Assembly: GCA_002431845.1 (NCBI GenBank) | Contig: DJEH01000015.1 | Coordinates: forward strand, 27,516 to 33,850 | DNA from: Prevotellaceae bacterium UBA5903 | GTDB lineage: Bacteria; Bacteroidota; Bacteroidia; Bacteroidales; Bacteroidaceae | DNA length: 6,335 nucleotides | Reading direction: 5' to 3' | Shown: piece by piece, positions 1 to 6,118 of the stretch | Layout: each line of letters opens with the position of its first letter | How positions within the stretch are numbered: position 1 is the first letter of the stretch | Made by a program: the position numbers and the translations under genes | Notes under the pieces: model-generated | Told to the model about the DNA's origin: nothing | Databases searched by the model: none | Seen by the model: only the letters and a program-made list of their open reading frames with translations

Positions 1-1649
1 GAGGGGAAATAGCCTGCAAACGACACCAAATATTGCGAAGCAAAACCATTTTTTGTCCATATCTGCGCCGTACCAGTTTTGCCCGATACATGGAAGTATG
101 GTGAGCCTGCTTTTTTGCCAAGTCCCAAGCTTACCACCGACTCCAAGCAATCTTGAATATTCTTAACAGCCTCAGCTTTTGCCATGTGTTCGCGTAGCAC
201 TACTACGGGATATTCTTTAACCACCTCGCCACCTCGCAACACAGCTTTTATCAATCGTGGACGCAATAGCTTGCCATTGTTTGCAATGCCATTGTAGAAG
301 TTCACCGTAGTAATAGGTGGTATTTGAGTTTCGTAGCCAATACTCATCCACGGCAAGGCTGTTTTCGACCAATTCGAGAGGTCGGGTTTGGGCATACGGA
401 TGCGTGGACGCGCATATCCAGGAATGGGGATATGCAAATCTTCGGCCACACCAATGCGGTATATACCCTCTACAAACTTGCGTGGATTATTGTGATATGC
501 GCGGTCTATTAGTGTGCTCACACCCACATTGAGCGATTTTTGGAGTATCTGTGGCACCGTTACCACACCGCTACCGCCCGAACGCCAATTGGCATCGCGC
601 ATTTTTCGGCCATACATTTCTTTAATACCATTACCCACATCTACTATGTCGGTCATGTGGATATAACCATCGTCCATACCCACCAAAAACGACATCGGCT
701 TAAACACCGATCCTGGCTCATAAAGGTTCTTTACCGCATCGGCATTCACCTCTTGATAAGAGCCATCTTCCATGCGGCGCAAACTGGTCATAGCTTTAAT
801 ATCGCCCGTTGCCACCTCCATCAAGATAACAACGCCAGAGTTGGCTCCCAACTCGGTTAGCTTATCCGAGAGTGTTTTTTCGCAAATATCCTGCATGCCC
901 ACATTGAGTGTCGTCATCACGTCAAGGCCATCTTCAGCAGGTTTATCAATGATAGAAAGGTAGCGGTTCAATACCTTTTGGCGGTGAGCTATACCAGGTT
1001 TACCACGCAGTATGCTATCGCAACTAAGCTCGATACCCGTACGCGGTTTGCCATCGGTTTTAAACAAATCGCCAATGGTTCGCGTAGCCAAACGTCCATA
1101 AGGATTTTTACGTGTTTTAAACTCTTCAGTATGAAATCCTCCCTTATTTGCCGACAAACAGAAAAGCGGCAATTGCTTTAGTTGTCGATAGGTGATATAA
1201 GATATTCTTTTATCGTAGAGGAGCCAATGGTGGCTACGTTTTTCGCGTCCCTTGAGCATCAATTGACGAAATTCTTTAGGGTCTACATCAGGCAGTATTT
1301 TGTGTACTCCCTCGCATATAGAGTCCATTTTTAAGTTGAGCATTGTGTCGCGCTTTGCCTGTTCTTTGTCGCGTCGTACGGGATCTTTCTCCCACGACAT
1401 AAAGTCCATATACACTTTATATTCGGGCAAAGAGGCTGCAAGCACCTCGCCATCGTCTGCCAAGATGTTGCCACGAGTGGGCTGAACAATATCATTTTCC
1501 TTTGTAAAACGCTCGTTCACCGCCACCCAAAAGTCTTTTTTCACCGTCATGATGTACAGGGCTTTAGCCAACACGCCAAAGCCACACAACACCAATAGTG
1601 ATGCCACAAATGCAAAACGTTTTGTTACTGATTTTACCGGAAAATTCAT
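1..1649 (-). CDS. ftsI: FtsI-type division transpeptidase (class B penicillin-binding protein), C-terminus cut by window edge
   Basis: Class B penicillin-binding protein that cross-links septal peptidoglycan in the periplasm. 549 codons are visible and the reading frame is open at the left edge. A short cytoplasmic N-terminus (residues 1-11, basic) is followed by one membrane anchor (about 12-34). The N-terminal domain opens with the family signature around R59-G60 (PTRGNILADDGEVLA). All three transpeptidase motifs are present: SVFK with nucleophile S314 and K317 (codons at 708-710 and 699-701), SLN at 372-374 (534-536), and KTGT at 524-527 (69-80). Their spacing resembles E. coli FtsI. Bacteroidota homologues usually run to about 650-720 residues, often with a C-terminal PASTA domain, so roughly 100-170 residues are probably missing. 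The start is the first ATG after an in-frame TAA two codons upstream. It lies 72 bases after the FtsL-like gene, the normal dcw order. Assignment as FtsI rather than another class B protein rests on motifs plus context. Confidence 0.95.
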   Translation of the reverse strand, partial: MNFPVKSVTKRFAFVASLLVLCGFGVLAKALYIMTVKKDFWVAVNERFTKENDIVQPTRGNILADDGEVLAASLPEYKVYMDFMSWEKDPVRRDKEQAKRDTMLNLKMDSICEGVHKILPDVDPKEFRQLMLKGREKRSHHWLLYDKRISYITYRQLKQLPLFCLSANKGGFHTEEFKTRKNPYGRLATRTIGDLFKTDGKPRTGIELSCDSILRGKPGIAHRQKVLNRYLSIIDKPAEDGLDVMTTLNVGMQDICEKTLSDKLTELGANSGVVILMEVATGDIKAMTSLRRMEDGSYQEVNADAVKNLYEPGSVFKPMSFLVGMDDGYIHMTDIVDVGNGIKEMYGRKMRDANWRSGGSGVVTVPQILQKSLNVGVSTLIDRAYHNNPRKFVEGIYRIGVAEDLHIPIPGYARPRIRMPKPDLSNWSKTALPWMSIGYETQIPPITTVNFYNGIANNGKLLRPRLIKAVLRGGEVVKEYPVVVLREHMAKAEAVKNIQDCLESVVSLGLGKKAGSPYFHVSGKTGTAQIWTKNGFASQYLVSFAGYFP

Positions 1650-1721
1650 TTGTTATGTTGAAAAAGAAAGATGCGTTGCTAAATTCTAATTAATCATAAA
1701 GTGATGCACGACAGAAGGGGG

Positions 1722-2228
1722 TTACTCTTCGTCTACCTGCATCCTAAACAAAGGGGTATTAGCAGTTTGTAGCGTAGTGTCGGCCAAAGAGTTTTCGATA
1801 ACGCTTCTGCGCATTTTCTCTTTGAGTTGGCTTGAGCGTGTAAGTGCCTTGTACCGTCTGTCGAGTAGGGTGTCTGTAAGCATTTTTGTTTGTATCATTT
1901 CTTGTTGGCACGAATAGCGATTGCTCACATACACAATAACCATTGCCACCACCATCACTATATACCAAAATTGCTTTCTAAACCATTTTCCACCCAAGAT
2001 GTCGCCCCCCAAGATTGATGCTAAGGTAATCTTGGTGTGCTGAGATTCTTGTGGGGTATCTTCATCTGCAGTAAGGTCACGAATAGCCCGTATCACGCTT
2101 TCCTCTTCGCCTATTGTATTGTCGTCGTTTTTGTTTGGCTTAGTGTTGAGCGCTTCACTGTGTGTCAAGGGCGTTTCATCCTTGCTCAGATTGCTTTTAT
2201 TGTCTATATGTTCGTTTTCTTCTTTCAT
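1722..2228 (-). CDS. ftsL: FtsL-like cell division protein with long cytoplasmic tail
   Basis: Small bitopic protein at the FtsL position between rsmH and ftsI. By family knowledge, FtsL partners the other bitopic division proteins and activates the septal synthase containing FtsI. From the chosen start it has 168 residues: a hydrophilic, acidic, low-complexity N-terminus (about 1-65), a conserved-looking stretch LASILGGDILGGKWFRKQ (about 69-86), one membrane span (about 87-102, FWYIVMVVAMVIVYVS), then a charged helical, probably coiled-coil segment (about 105-150). The segment from the span onward matches the Bacteroidota FtsL form. The N-terminal tail is longer than I expect for these proteins (usually about 110-130 residues in total). 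An in-frame ATG eight codons upstream (2250-2252) lies in the loop of a stem-loop, so I prefer the ATG at 2226-2228, which has an A/T-rich leader. No Shine-Dalgarno sequence is visible. Confidence 0.85.
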   Translation of the reverse strand: MKEENEHIDNKSNLSKDETPLTHSEALNTKPNKNDDNTIGEEESVIRAIRDLTADEDTPQESQHTKITLASILGGDILGGKWFRKQFWYIVMVVAMVIVYVSNRYSCQQEMIQTKMLTDTLLDRRYKALTRSSQLKEKMRRSVIENSLADTTLQTANTPLFRMQVDEE

Positions 2229-2240
2229 ATTTACTATGCA

Positions 2241-2261
2241 TGCATCTATCATTTAGATGCA
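2241..2261 (-). promoter_or_regulatory. Intercistronic stem-loop before ftsL
   Basis: A perfect 8-bp stem (TGCATCTA paired with TAGATGCA) closes a 5-base loop, in the 84-base gap between the rsmH stop and the chosen ftsL start. The loop contains the alternative upstream ATG of ftsL, and the preferred start lies 12 bases downstream of the stem. It could tune ftsL translation or mark an RNA processing site. No U-run follows, so it is not a convincing terminator. Confidence 0.5.
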
Positions 2262-2312
2262 AACTGTAATGAGGTTAACGTATCTTCAGTAGTAGGCGTT
2301 TTCCCCGCTAAA

Positions 2313-3284
2313 TTACATGTCTAATTTCTCTGCTATTCGGAGCTTTGCCGAGCGACTTCGTGGATTTTCAGCCTGCTCTTTTTCTGAGGGCAAAATCACC
2401 TTATTGTTCACAGCTTTCCATGGTGTGAGTCGTTTGCCATAGAAATCTTGCTGCACCTTACCATCAATACGTCCAGCCCTAATAAAGTTCTTTACCATGC
2501 GGTCTTCGAGCGAGTGGTAAGTGAGCACAGAGAGTCTCCCACCTGGACGCAACACCTGCAATGCTGCCTCAAGCATCTCGTGTAGGGCATCCATTTCGTG
2601 GTTTACTTCAATACGCAGAGCTTGGAACACACGTGCCAAATCTTTCTTTTCTCTCTCACGAGGCATCAATGGTTTCACCACGCTGAGCAAATCGTTGATA
2701 GTTTGAATACCGGCATTGGCGCGTGCCTTAACAAGTGCCGCAGCAATGCGACGGCTGTTTTTCATCTCGCCATAAAGGTAAAAGATGTTGGCCAATTGTT
2801 CCTCTGTATAGCCATTCACAATGTCGGCAGCAGTTGCACCTGCACGCTCGTTCATACGCATGTCGAGCGGCGCATCAAACCTAAAAGAAAAGCCGCGTTC
2901 TTCGTCATCGAAGTGGTGGCTTGATACGCCCAAATCTGCCAAAATACCATCAACTTGGTCTACTTCGTAGTAACGCATCCAGTTTTTAAGGTATCTGAAA
3001 TTGCTACGCACAAAGGTAAAGCGGGCTTCGTCTTTCGGTATGTTCTGCTCTGCATCGGCGTCTTGGTCAAAACTATACAGATGTCCCGTTGGTCCTAAGC
3101 GACGCAATATTTCGCGGCTATGTCCGCCACCGCCAAAGGTTACGTCTACATATATGCCATCAGGACGCATATTGAGTCCGTCTACAGTTTCATTCAGAAG
3201 AACAGGAATATGATACAAGGTATTCGTTTTTTGAGGATGAAAAAATATATTGTTCAGCACCTTTGTCCACTTACACTTTTGCAT
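2313..3284 (-). CDS. rsmH: 16S rRNA (cytosine-1402 N4)-methyltransferase RsmH
   Basis: Cytoplasmic S-adenosylmethionine-dependent enzyme (formerly MraW) that N4-methylates C1402 in the 16S rRNA decoding centre. Length is 323 residues, against roughly 300-315 for most homologues. Visible family motifs in order: YHIPVLLNETVDGL (24-37), the SAM-binding glycine loop YVDVTFGGGGHS (45-56), FDQDADA (72-78, acidic ribose contact), ADLGVSSHHFDD (116-127) followed by RGFSFRFDAPLDMRM, FQALRIEVNHE (220-230), and VLTYHSLEDRMVKNF (253-267). The extra length is the first 22 residues, which are basic and carry no recognised motif. The only ATG before the conserved YHIPVL is at 3282-3284. A TTG at codon 23 would give a shorter form starting exactly at the conserved block, so the start is somewhat uncertain. 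It heads the dcw cluster here, with no mraZ in front of it. Confidence 0.97.
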   Translation of the reverse strand: MQKCKWTKVLNNIFFHPQKTNTLYHIPVLLNETVDGLNMRPDGIYVDVTFGGGGHSREILRRLGPTGHLYSFDQDADAEQNIPKDEARFTFVRSNFRYLKNWMRYYEVDQVDGILADLGVSSHHFDDEERGFSFRFDAPLDMRMNERAGATAADIVNGYTEEQLANIFYLYGEMKNSRRIAAALVKARANAGIQTINDLLSVVKPLMPREREKKDLARVFQALRIEVNHEMDALHEMLEAALQVLRPGGRLSVLTYHSLEDRMVKNFIRAGRIDGKVQQDFYGKRLTPWKAVNNKVILPSEKEQAENPRSRSAKLRIAEKLDM

Positions 3285-3359
3285 GCAAGGAAATGCTGTT
3301 TGTGCTTATATATCAAGGCCTTTACACTTTGATGTAAGGTTGTTCGTCTTAAGCAAATT

Positions 3360-3392
3360 CAAAAGTACTGATTTTCTATCAATTTTTTTCAA
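3360..3392 (-). promoter_or_regulatory. Candidate rsmH promoter, proximal
   Basis: Read on the minus strand, TACTTTTG (3360-3367) matches the Bacteroidota -7 consensus TAnnTTTG. A GTTG at 3390-3393 supplies a partial -33 element (TTG 22 bases upstream, slightly over the usual 19-21). Two A-tracts lie between and just beyond. Initiation would fall near 3353, giving a leader of about 70 bases to rsmH. Confidence 0.45.
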
Positions 3393-3422
3393 CTTTTATT
3401 ACAATTTTTTTCAGCGTTGCAT

Positions 3423-3430
3423 CAAAGGTA
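3423..3430 (-). promoter_or_regulatory. Candidate rsmH promoter -7 box, distal
   Basis: TACCTTTG on the minus strand is an exact TAnnTTTG -7 box. There is no TTTG at the expected -33 position (about 3450-3455); a 13-base palindrome (3452-3464) begins there instead. Initiation would be near 3416 with a leader of about 130 bases. Confidence 0.4.
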
Positions 3431-3451
3431 AGAATAGCTGATAAAGACATG

Positions 3452-3464
3452 ATGTTTGAAACAT
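3452..3464. repeat. 13-base palindrome in the rsmH upstream region
   Basis: ATGTTT and AAACAT flank a single central base, a perfect 6-bp inverted repeat. It lies 18 bases past the argE stop codon and overlaps the expected -33 region of the distal rsmH promoter candidate. It could be a small operator. As an RNA hairpin it would have a one-base loop, and no U-run follows, so it is unlikely to be a terminator. Confidence 0.3.
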
Positions 3465-3482
3465 ATAAATATCGTCATCATT

Positions 3483-4538
3483 CTATCCTAAAATCATCTT
3501 TCGATACGTCGTTAGCGCATCGTCTATCTCTTCAAGGCAAATATACTCATCTGCTGTATGCGAACGTGATGACTGCCCAGGTCCCATCTTAAACGAGGGA
3601 AAACGCATCAATGCTTGGTCGCTCAGTGTGGGCGAACCAAAAGGTTTGCGTCCTTGGGCTATGGCTACTTGTACAAGTGGGTGTTCTACTGATATTTGCG
3701 ATGAATGCAAACGTGTAGAGCGCGGTTGCACGTCGCAATCAACATGTTGGCGCACAAGCGAGAGTATTTCTTCGTTAGTATAACACTCGTTAGCTCTCAC
3801 GTCTACAGTAAACGTGCAAGTGTCGGGGATAACATTATGTTGTGTACCAGCTTGTATGATAGTTACGGTCATCTTCACTGGTCCCAACAGTTCGGTTTGT
3901 TCCTTAAAATGGTAGGTGCTAAACCATTCTACGTTTTTCATTGCTTTGTAGATAGCATTCACCCCCTCGTTGCGAGCTGCATGTCCCGACACGCCATGTG
4001 CTGTGCAGTCGAGCACCATCAGTCCTTTCTCGGCTATGGCGGGTTGCATACCTGTGGGTTCGCCCACCATTGCCACATCTATTGGGGGCAAGAGTGGGAG
4101 CGCTGCCTCTATGCCATTTTTGCCCGACACTTCTTCCTCGGCAGAAGCCAAAAACACCAAGTGATAAGGCAACGATTTCTCATTTTGCAACGACAGATAA
4201 GTGAGCATTAGCGACACCAATCCGCCTCCACAATCGTTGCTTCCCAAGCCATAAAGTCTACCATTTTCAATAGTTGGTTCAAAGGGGTTATGTTGCCACG
4301 AAGCTGCAGGTTTTACTGTGTCGATGTGCGCATTGAGTAAGAGTTTTGGGCGATTTTCCTTCGCTATAGGTTGTTCACACCACACATTGTTGCAATGTCG
4401 TTGTGGATTTGCGCCATGTTCCTTAAGATAATTGAAGATGTAGTCAGCCGCTTCTTTCTCATTTCGGCTGACCGAGGGTATAGATATGAGGTGGCTCAAT
4501 ATGCTAACGGCTTCATCCACCATTTCTTTATTGTTCAT
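3483..4538 (-). CDS. argE: M20 family zinc amidohydrolase, ArgE-like (N-acyl-ornithine/citrulline deacylase)
   Basis: Cytoplasmic dinuclear-zinc amidohydrolase of 351 residues, the normal length for the family. Expected zinc ligands are all visible: H71 in NAHIDT (with D73 supporting), bridging D102 in GSNDCGG, E135 after the catalytic base E134 (ASAEEEVSG), E160 in VGEPTG, and H327 in SRSHTADE. A dimerisation-domain block with GHAARNEGVNAIYK is also present. The fold and motifs are clear but the substrate is not. ArgE, DapE and related enzymes share these residues. In Bacteroides the arginine route uses N-succinyl intermediates, so N-succinylcitrulline or N-acetylcitrulline is a reasonable guess. 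The frame stays open to an ATG at 4602-4604, but a -7 promoter box lies at 4571-4578, inside that extension. I therefore start at 4536-4538 (MNNKEMVDEAV), which removes a false signal-like leader. No arginine genes adjoin it here. Confidence 0.85.
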   Translation of the reverse strand: MNNKEMVDEAVSILSHLISIPSVSRNEKEAADYIFNYLKEHGANPQRHCNNVWCEQPIAKENRPKLLLNAHIDTVKPAASWQHNPFEPTIENGRLYGLGSNDCGGGLVSLMLTYLSLQNEKSLPYHLVFLASAEEEVSGKNGIEAALPLLPPIDVAMVGEPTGMQPAIAEKGLMVLDCTAHGVSGHAARNEGVNAIYKAMKNVEWFSTYHFKEQTELLGPVKMTVTIIQAGTQHNVIPDTCTFTVDVRANECYTNEEILSLVRQHVDCDVQPRSTRLHSSQISVEHPLVQVAIAQGRKPFGSPTLSDQALMRFPSFKMGPGQSSRSHTADEYICLEEIDDALTTYRKMILG

Positions 4539-4570
4539 AGTATTTTTTGTATGATATATGAATACAAGTA

Positions 4571-4578
4571 CAAAGGTA
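4571..4578 (-). promoter_or_regulatory. Candidate argE promoter -7 box
   Basis: TACCTTTG on the minus strand matches TAnnTTTG exactly. Predicted initiation near 4564 leaves a leader of about 26 bases before the ATG at 4538, which helps fix that start. No good TTTG is seen 19-21 bases upstream, so strength is uncertain. Confidence 0.5.
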
Positions 4579-4653
4579 GAAAGGTTTACAAAATTAGAGC
4601 GCATTCAAGCCCGCTTTTTGTTGTTTTATATTCATCATCTGTATATATGCAAC

Positions 4654-4691
4654 AAGGCTCACCCTTTCTGCTATATAAAAGGATGAGCCTT
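4654..4691. terminator. Strong stem-loop between rlpA and argE, possible terminator
   Basis: AAGGCTCA at 4654-4661 pairs perfectly with TGAGCCTT at 4684-4691. After one C/A mismatch the stem continues for five more pairs (CCTTT with AAAGG), leaving a 10-base loop. It lies about 75 bases past the rlpA stop codon and upstream of the argE promoter, the right place to insulate the two genes. Neither flank has a clean U-run, so factor-independent termination is plausible but unproven. Confidence 0.5.
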
Positions 4692-4714
4692 GCTGTTATT
4701 ATTGATTTCACTGT

Positions 4715-4749
4715 ATGATTTGTGCATTAAGATGCGTGCATCAAATCAT
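4715..4749. terminator. Stem-loop just after rlpA
   Basis: ATGATTTG (4715-4722) pairs with CAAATCAT (4742-4749). After a one-base bulge, TGCA pairs with TGCA (4723-4726 with 4737-4740), enclosing a 10-base loop. It begins 17 bases past the rlpA stop. It is AT-rich with no following U-run. It may be a weak terminator or a 3'-end stability element acting with the hairpin at 4654-4691. Confidence 0.4.
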
Positions 4750-4766
4750 AATGGTATAGCTTATTG

Positions 4767-5378
4767 CTATTTGGTTTTCTTTTTTGTTACCACACCTTGA
4801 AAGGTGTTCTTTGCAGTCAATTTTGTATTGAGTATGCGATAGCGGGGTTGTTGTTGCTTACGCAATTCCGCCATGTGCTTCTGACGTGCCTTTTCGCCAC
4901 GTTCTGTCCACTCTTTCATAGAGTAGAATTTACCCGTTGCAGGGTCTAAATATTTCACCTCGGGCAAATGGTTGTCTGCGAGGTCGTTCTTTTCGTTTTT
5001 TATGATGTTTTGTTGATAACCTACAGCCTCAACCATTACGGGAGCTACACCCATGTTGAGCATGCCCAACTCACGAGCTGCAGCCAAAGACACATCGACT
5101 ACGCGACCTGCCACATGCGGACCGCGGTCTGTTACCTTTACCACTACTTCCTTGCCATTAGCCTTATTAGTTACCTTGAGCAAGGTGCCAAAGGGGAGTG
5201 TACGGTGAGCACAAGTAAGGCTATCTTTGTGATAGCGCGATCCGTCGCTTGTACGGTGGCCATGTGCACTACGGCCATAAAATGTTGCCTTGCCATGTGT
5301 TTGTTGTGCAAAAGCAGGCATAGAGATTGTAAATGTTACGAGAGTTGCTAAAAATAAAAGTACTTGCTTTAATTTCAT
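4767..5378 (-). CDS. rlpA: RlpA-like secreted double-psi beta-barrel protein
   Basis: Predicted exported envelope protein of 203 residues. Residues 1-25 form a signal peptide (MKLKQ, hydrophobic core, then PAFA before QQ), suggesting signal peptidase I cleavage and not lipidation, as no cysteine follows. Residues 29-120 are a complete double-psi beta-barrel domain with RlpA hallmarks: GKATFYG, TCAHRTLPFGT, VVVKVTDRGP and GRVVDVSLAAARELG. In Pseudomonas, RlpA is a lytic transglycosylase for glycan strands lacking stem peptides. Here H58 and D84 are kept. The residues aligned with Pseudomonas E120 and D123 appear to be S47 and H50, so activity is uncertain. The tail (121-203) is lysine-rich, contains YLDPATGKFYSMKEW and lacks a SPOR domain. 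An in-frame ATG at 5436-5438 would add 20 charged residues before the signal. I prefer 5376-5378 because of the signal peptide and the A-rich leader. Confidence 0.88.
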   Translation of the reverse strand: MKLKQVLLFLATLVTFTISMPAFAQQTHGKATFYGRSAHGHRTSDGSRYHKDSLTCAHRTLPFGTLLKVTNKANGKEVVVKVTDRGPHVAGRVVDVSLAAARELGMLNMGVAPVMVEAVGYQQNIIKNEKNDLADNHLPEVKYLDPATGKFYSMKEWTERGEKARQKHMAELRKQQQPRYRILNTKLTAKNTFQGVVTKKKTK

Positions 5379-5557
5379 TTTTCTTGTTTTGCCATGAGGA
5401 CCATCAGCGGCTTTATTTTCATACAGCAGCTTAGCCATGCTGCCTTATTTGCCTTACTTTAAACAGCGAAATCAATGCGTTTTTACTGATAGATGCACAA
5501 GGGATATTCTGCCTTAACACGTGTGTGAGATTATCCGCCTCATGATGTTTACGAGTG

Positions 5558-5589
5558 CAAAGATAGGCATTTTTTGCCAAAACACCAAA
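5558..5589 (-). promoter_or_regulatory. rlpA promoter, Bacteroidota-type
   Basis: On the minus strand, TTTG (5586-5589) and TATCTTTG (5558-5565) are separated by exactly 20 bases. This matches the Bacteroidota -33/-7 consensus in both elements and spacing. It is the best promoter in the window. Predicted initiation is near 5551, giving a leader of about 170 bases to the chosen rlpA start. Confidence 0.7.
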
Positions 5590-5886
5590 CGTTTGCTCTG
5601 ATTATCAAGCATTACCGATATTCCAAGCGCTCTATTTAAGATTTATAAACAATCTGCTTTATCTTTATGTGAAAAGCCAGAATACCTTTGAGAATGGGCA
5701 TTTGTAGCTTTGTTCTGCTTAAAAATGTGGCAATAATGCTGCTCGTAAATACAACGTGACACACAATTGTTAAAAAGTATGACATAAAGCATTTTTTGCT
5801 ATTTTATAATAGCGCATGTAAGCTAAATTATGTCTGTTTTTTATCTGTCAAATCAAAATAAGAAGTAGTTTCGCTACATATTTTCT

Positions 5887-5953
5887 TAATTTTACTCAGT
5901 GCACTGAGTAAAATTACTCAATAGGCTGAGTAATTTTGCTAACTTCATTGAGT
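5887..5953. repeat. Phased TGAGT/ACTCA palindrome array
   Basis: A perfect 30-bp palindrome occupies 5887-5916, centred between 5901 and 5902. It is overlapped by a second perfect 11-bp stem (5910-5920 with 5927-5937) around a 6-base loop. The shared unit is ACTCA or its complement TGAGT, at 5894, 5905, 5916, 5927 and 5949. Orientation alternates over the first four, with steps of 11, 11, 11 and then 22 bases. One half-site per helical turn suits cooperative protein binding on one DNA face. The same sequence could also fold as competing RNA hairpins. No known regulator site is recognised. Confidence 0.7.
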
Positions 5954-6060
5954 AATCATGATAAAAACACGCATTATCTATCCTTTATAGGTATTTAAAA
6001 TTAAAGATATTATGCATTATATTATTCAGAAGCATAGCAAGCTACGTGACCAATGAAGCC

Positions 6061-6118
6061 TATGGTTATGGCAGAACAATATGCAAAGACAGGTCTATTA
6101 ATGCAGAACATAACCATA
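6061..6118. repeat. 10-bp inverted repeat with 38-base spacer
   Basis: TATGGTTATG (6061-6070) and CATAACCATA (6109-6118) are exact reverse complements. The spacer starts with GCAGAACA (6071-6078), and the same eight bases recur at 6103-6110, overlapping the right arm. This could be a stem-loop in an RNA or a pair of protein sites. Function unknown. Confidence 0.5.

Noticed and set aside
540..860. Plus-strand open frame of 106 codons
   Set aside because: Opposite the transpeptidase domain of ftsI, spanning its SxxK motif; a shadow frame.
1570..1600. LVLCG in the FtsI anchor as a possible lipobox
   Set aside because: It lies within a normal uncleaved transmembrane anchor of a class B penicillin-binding protein.
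2037..2324. Plus-strand open frame of 95 codons with hydrophobic translation
   Set aside because: It lies wholly opposite the FtsL-like gene and the rsmH end; its hydrophobic look is a complement artefact of the acidic FtsL tail.
3705..4211. Plus-strand open frame of 168 codons
   Set aside because: Antisense to the clearly coding ArgE-like gene with all its metal-ligand motifs; the translation is Cys/His-rich and resembles no family.
4539..4604. N-terminal extension of the ArgE-like protein that resembles a signal peptide
   Set aside because: A -7 promoter box lies inside it at 4571-4578, and the family is cytoplasmic and starts near MNNKEM.
4371..4718. Plus-strand open frame of 115 codons extending past argE
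   Set aside because: Mostly antisense to argE, then runs through its promoter and a terminator-like hairpin; no start signals.
4968..5351. Plus-strand open frame of 127 codons
   Set aside because: Antisense to the rlpA barrel domain, and low-quality cysteine-rich translation.
5683..5712. TACCTTTG and TAGCTTTG on the plus strand as promoters
   Set aside because: No TTTG at the required spacing and no downstream plus-strand gene; kept only as a note in the intergenic entry.
5887..5953. CRISPR or plasmid-type iteron interpretation of the repeat array
   Set aside because: Units are 5-8 bases in alternating orientation with no unique spacers of CRISPR length, and no replication gene is nearby.
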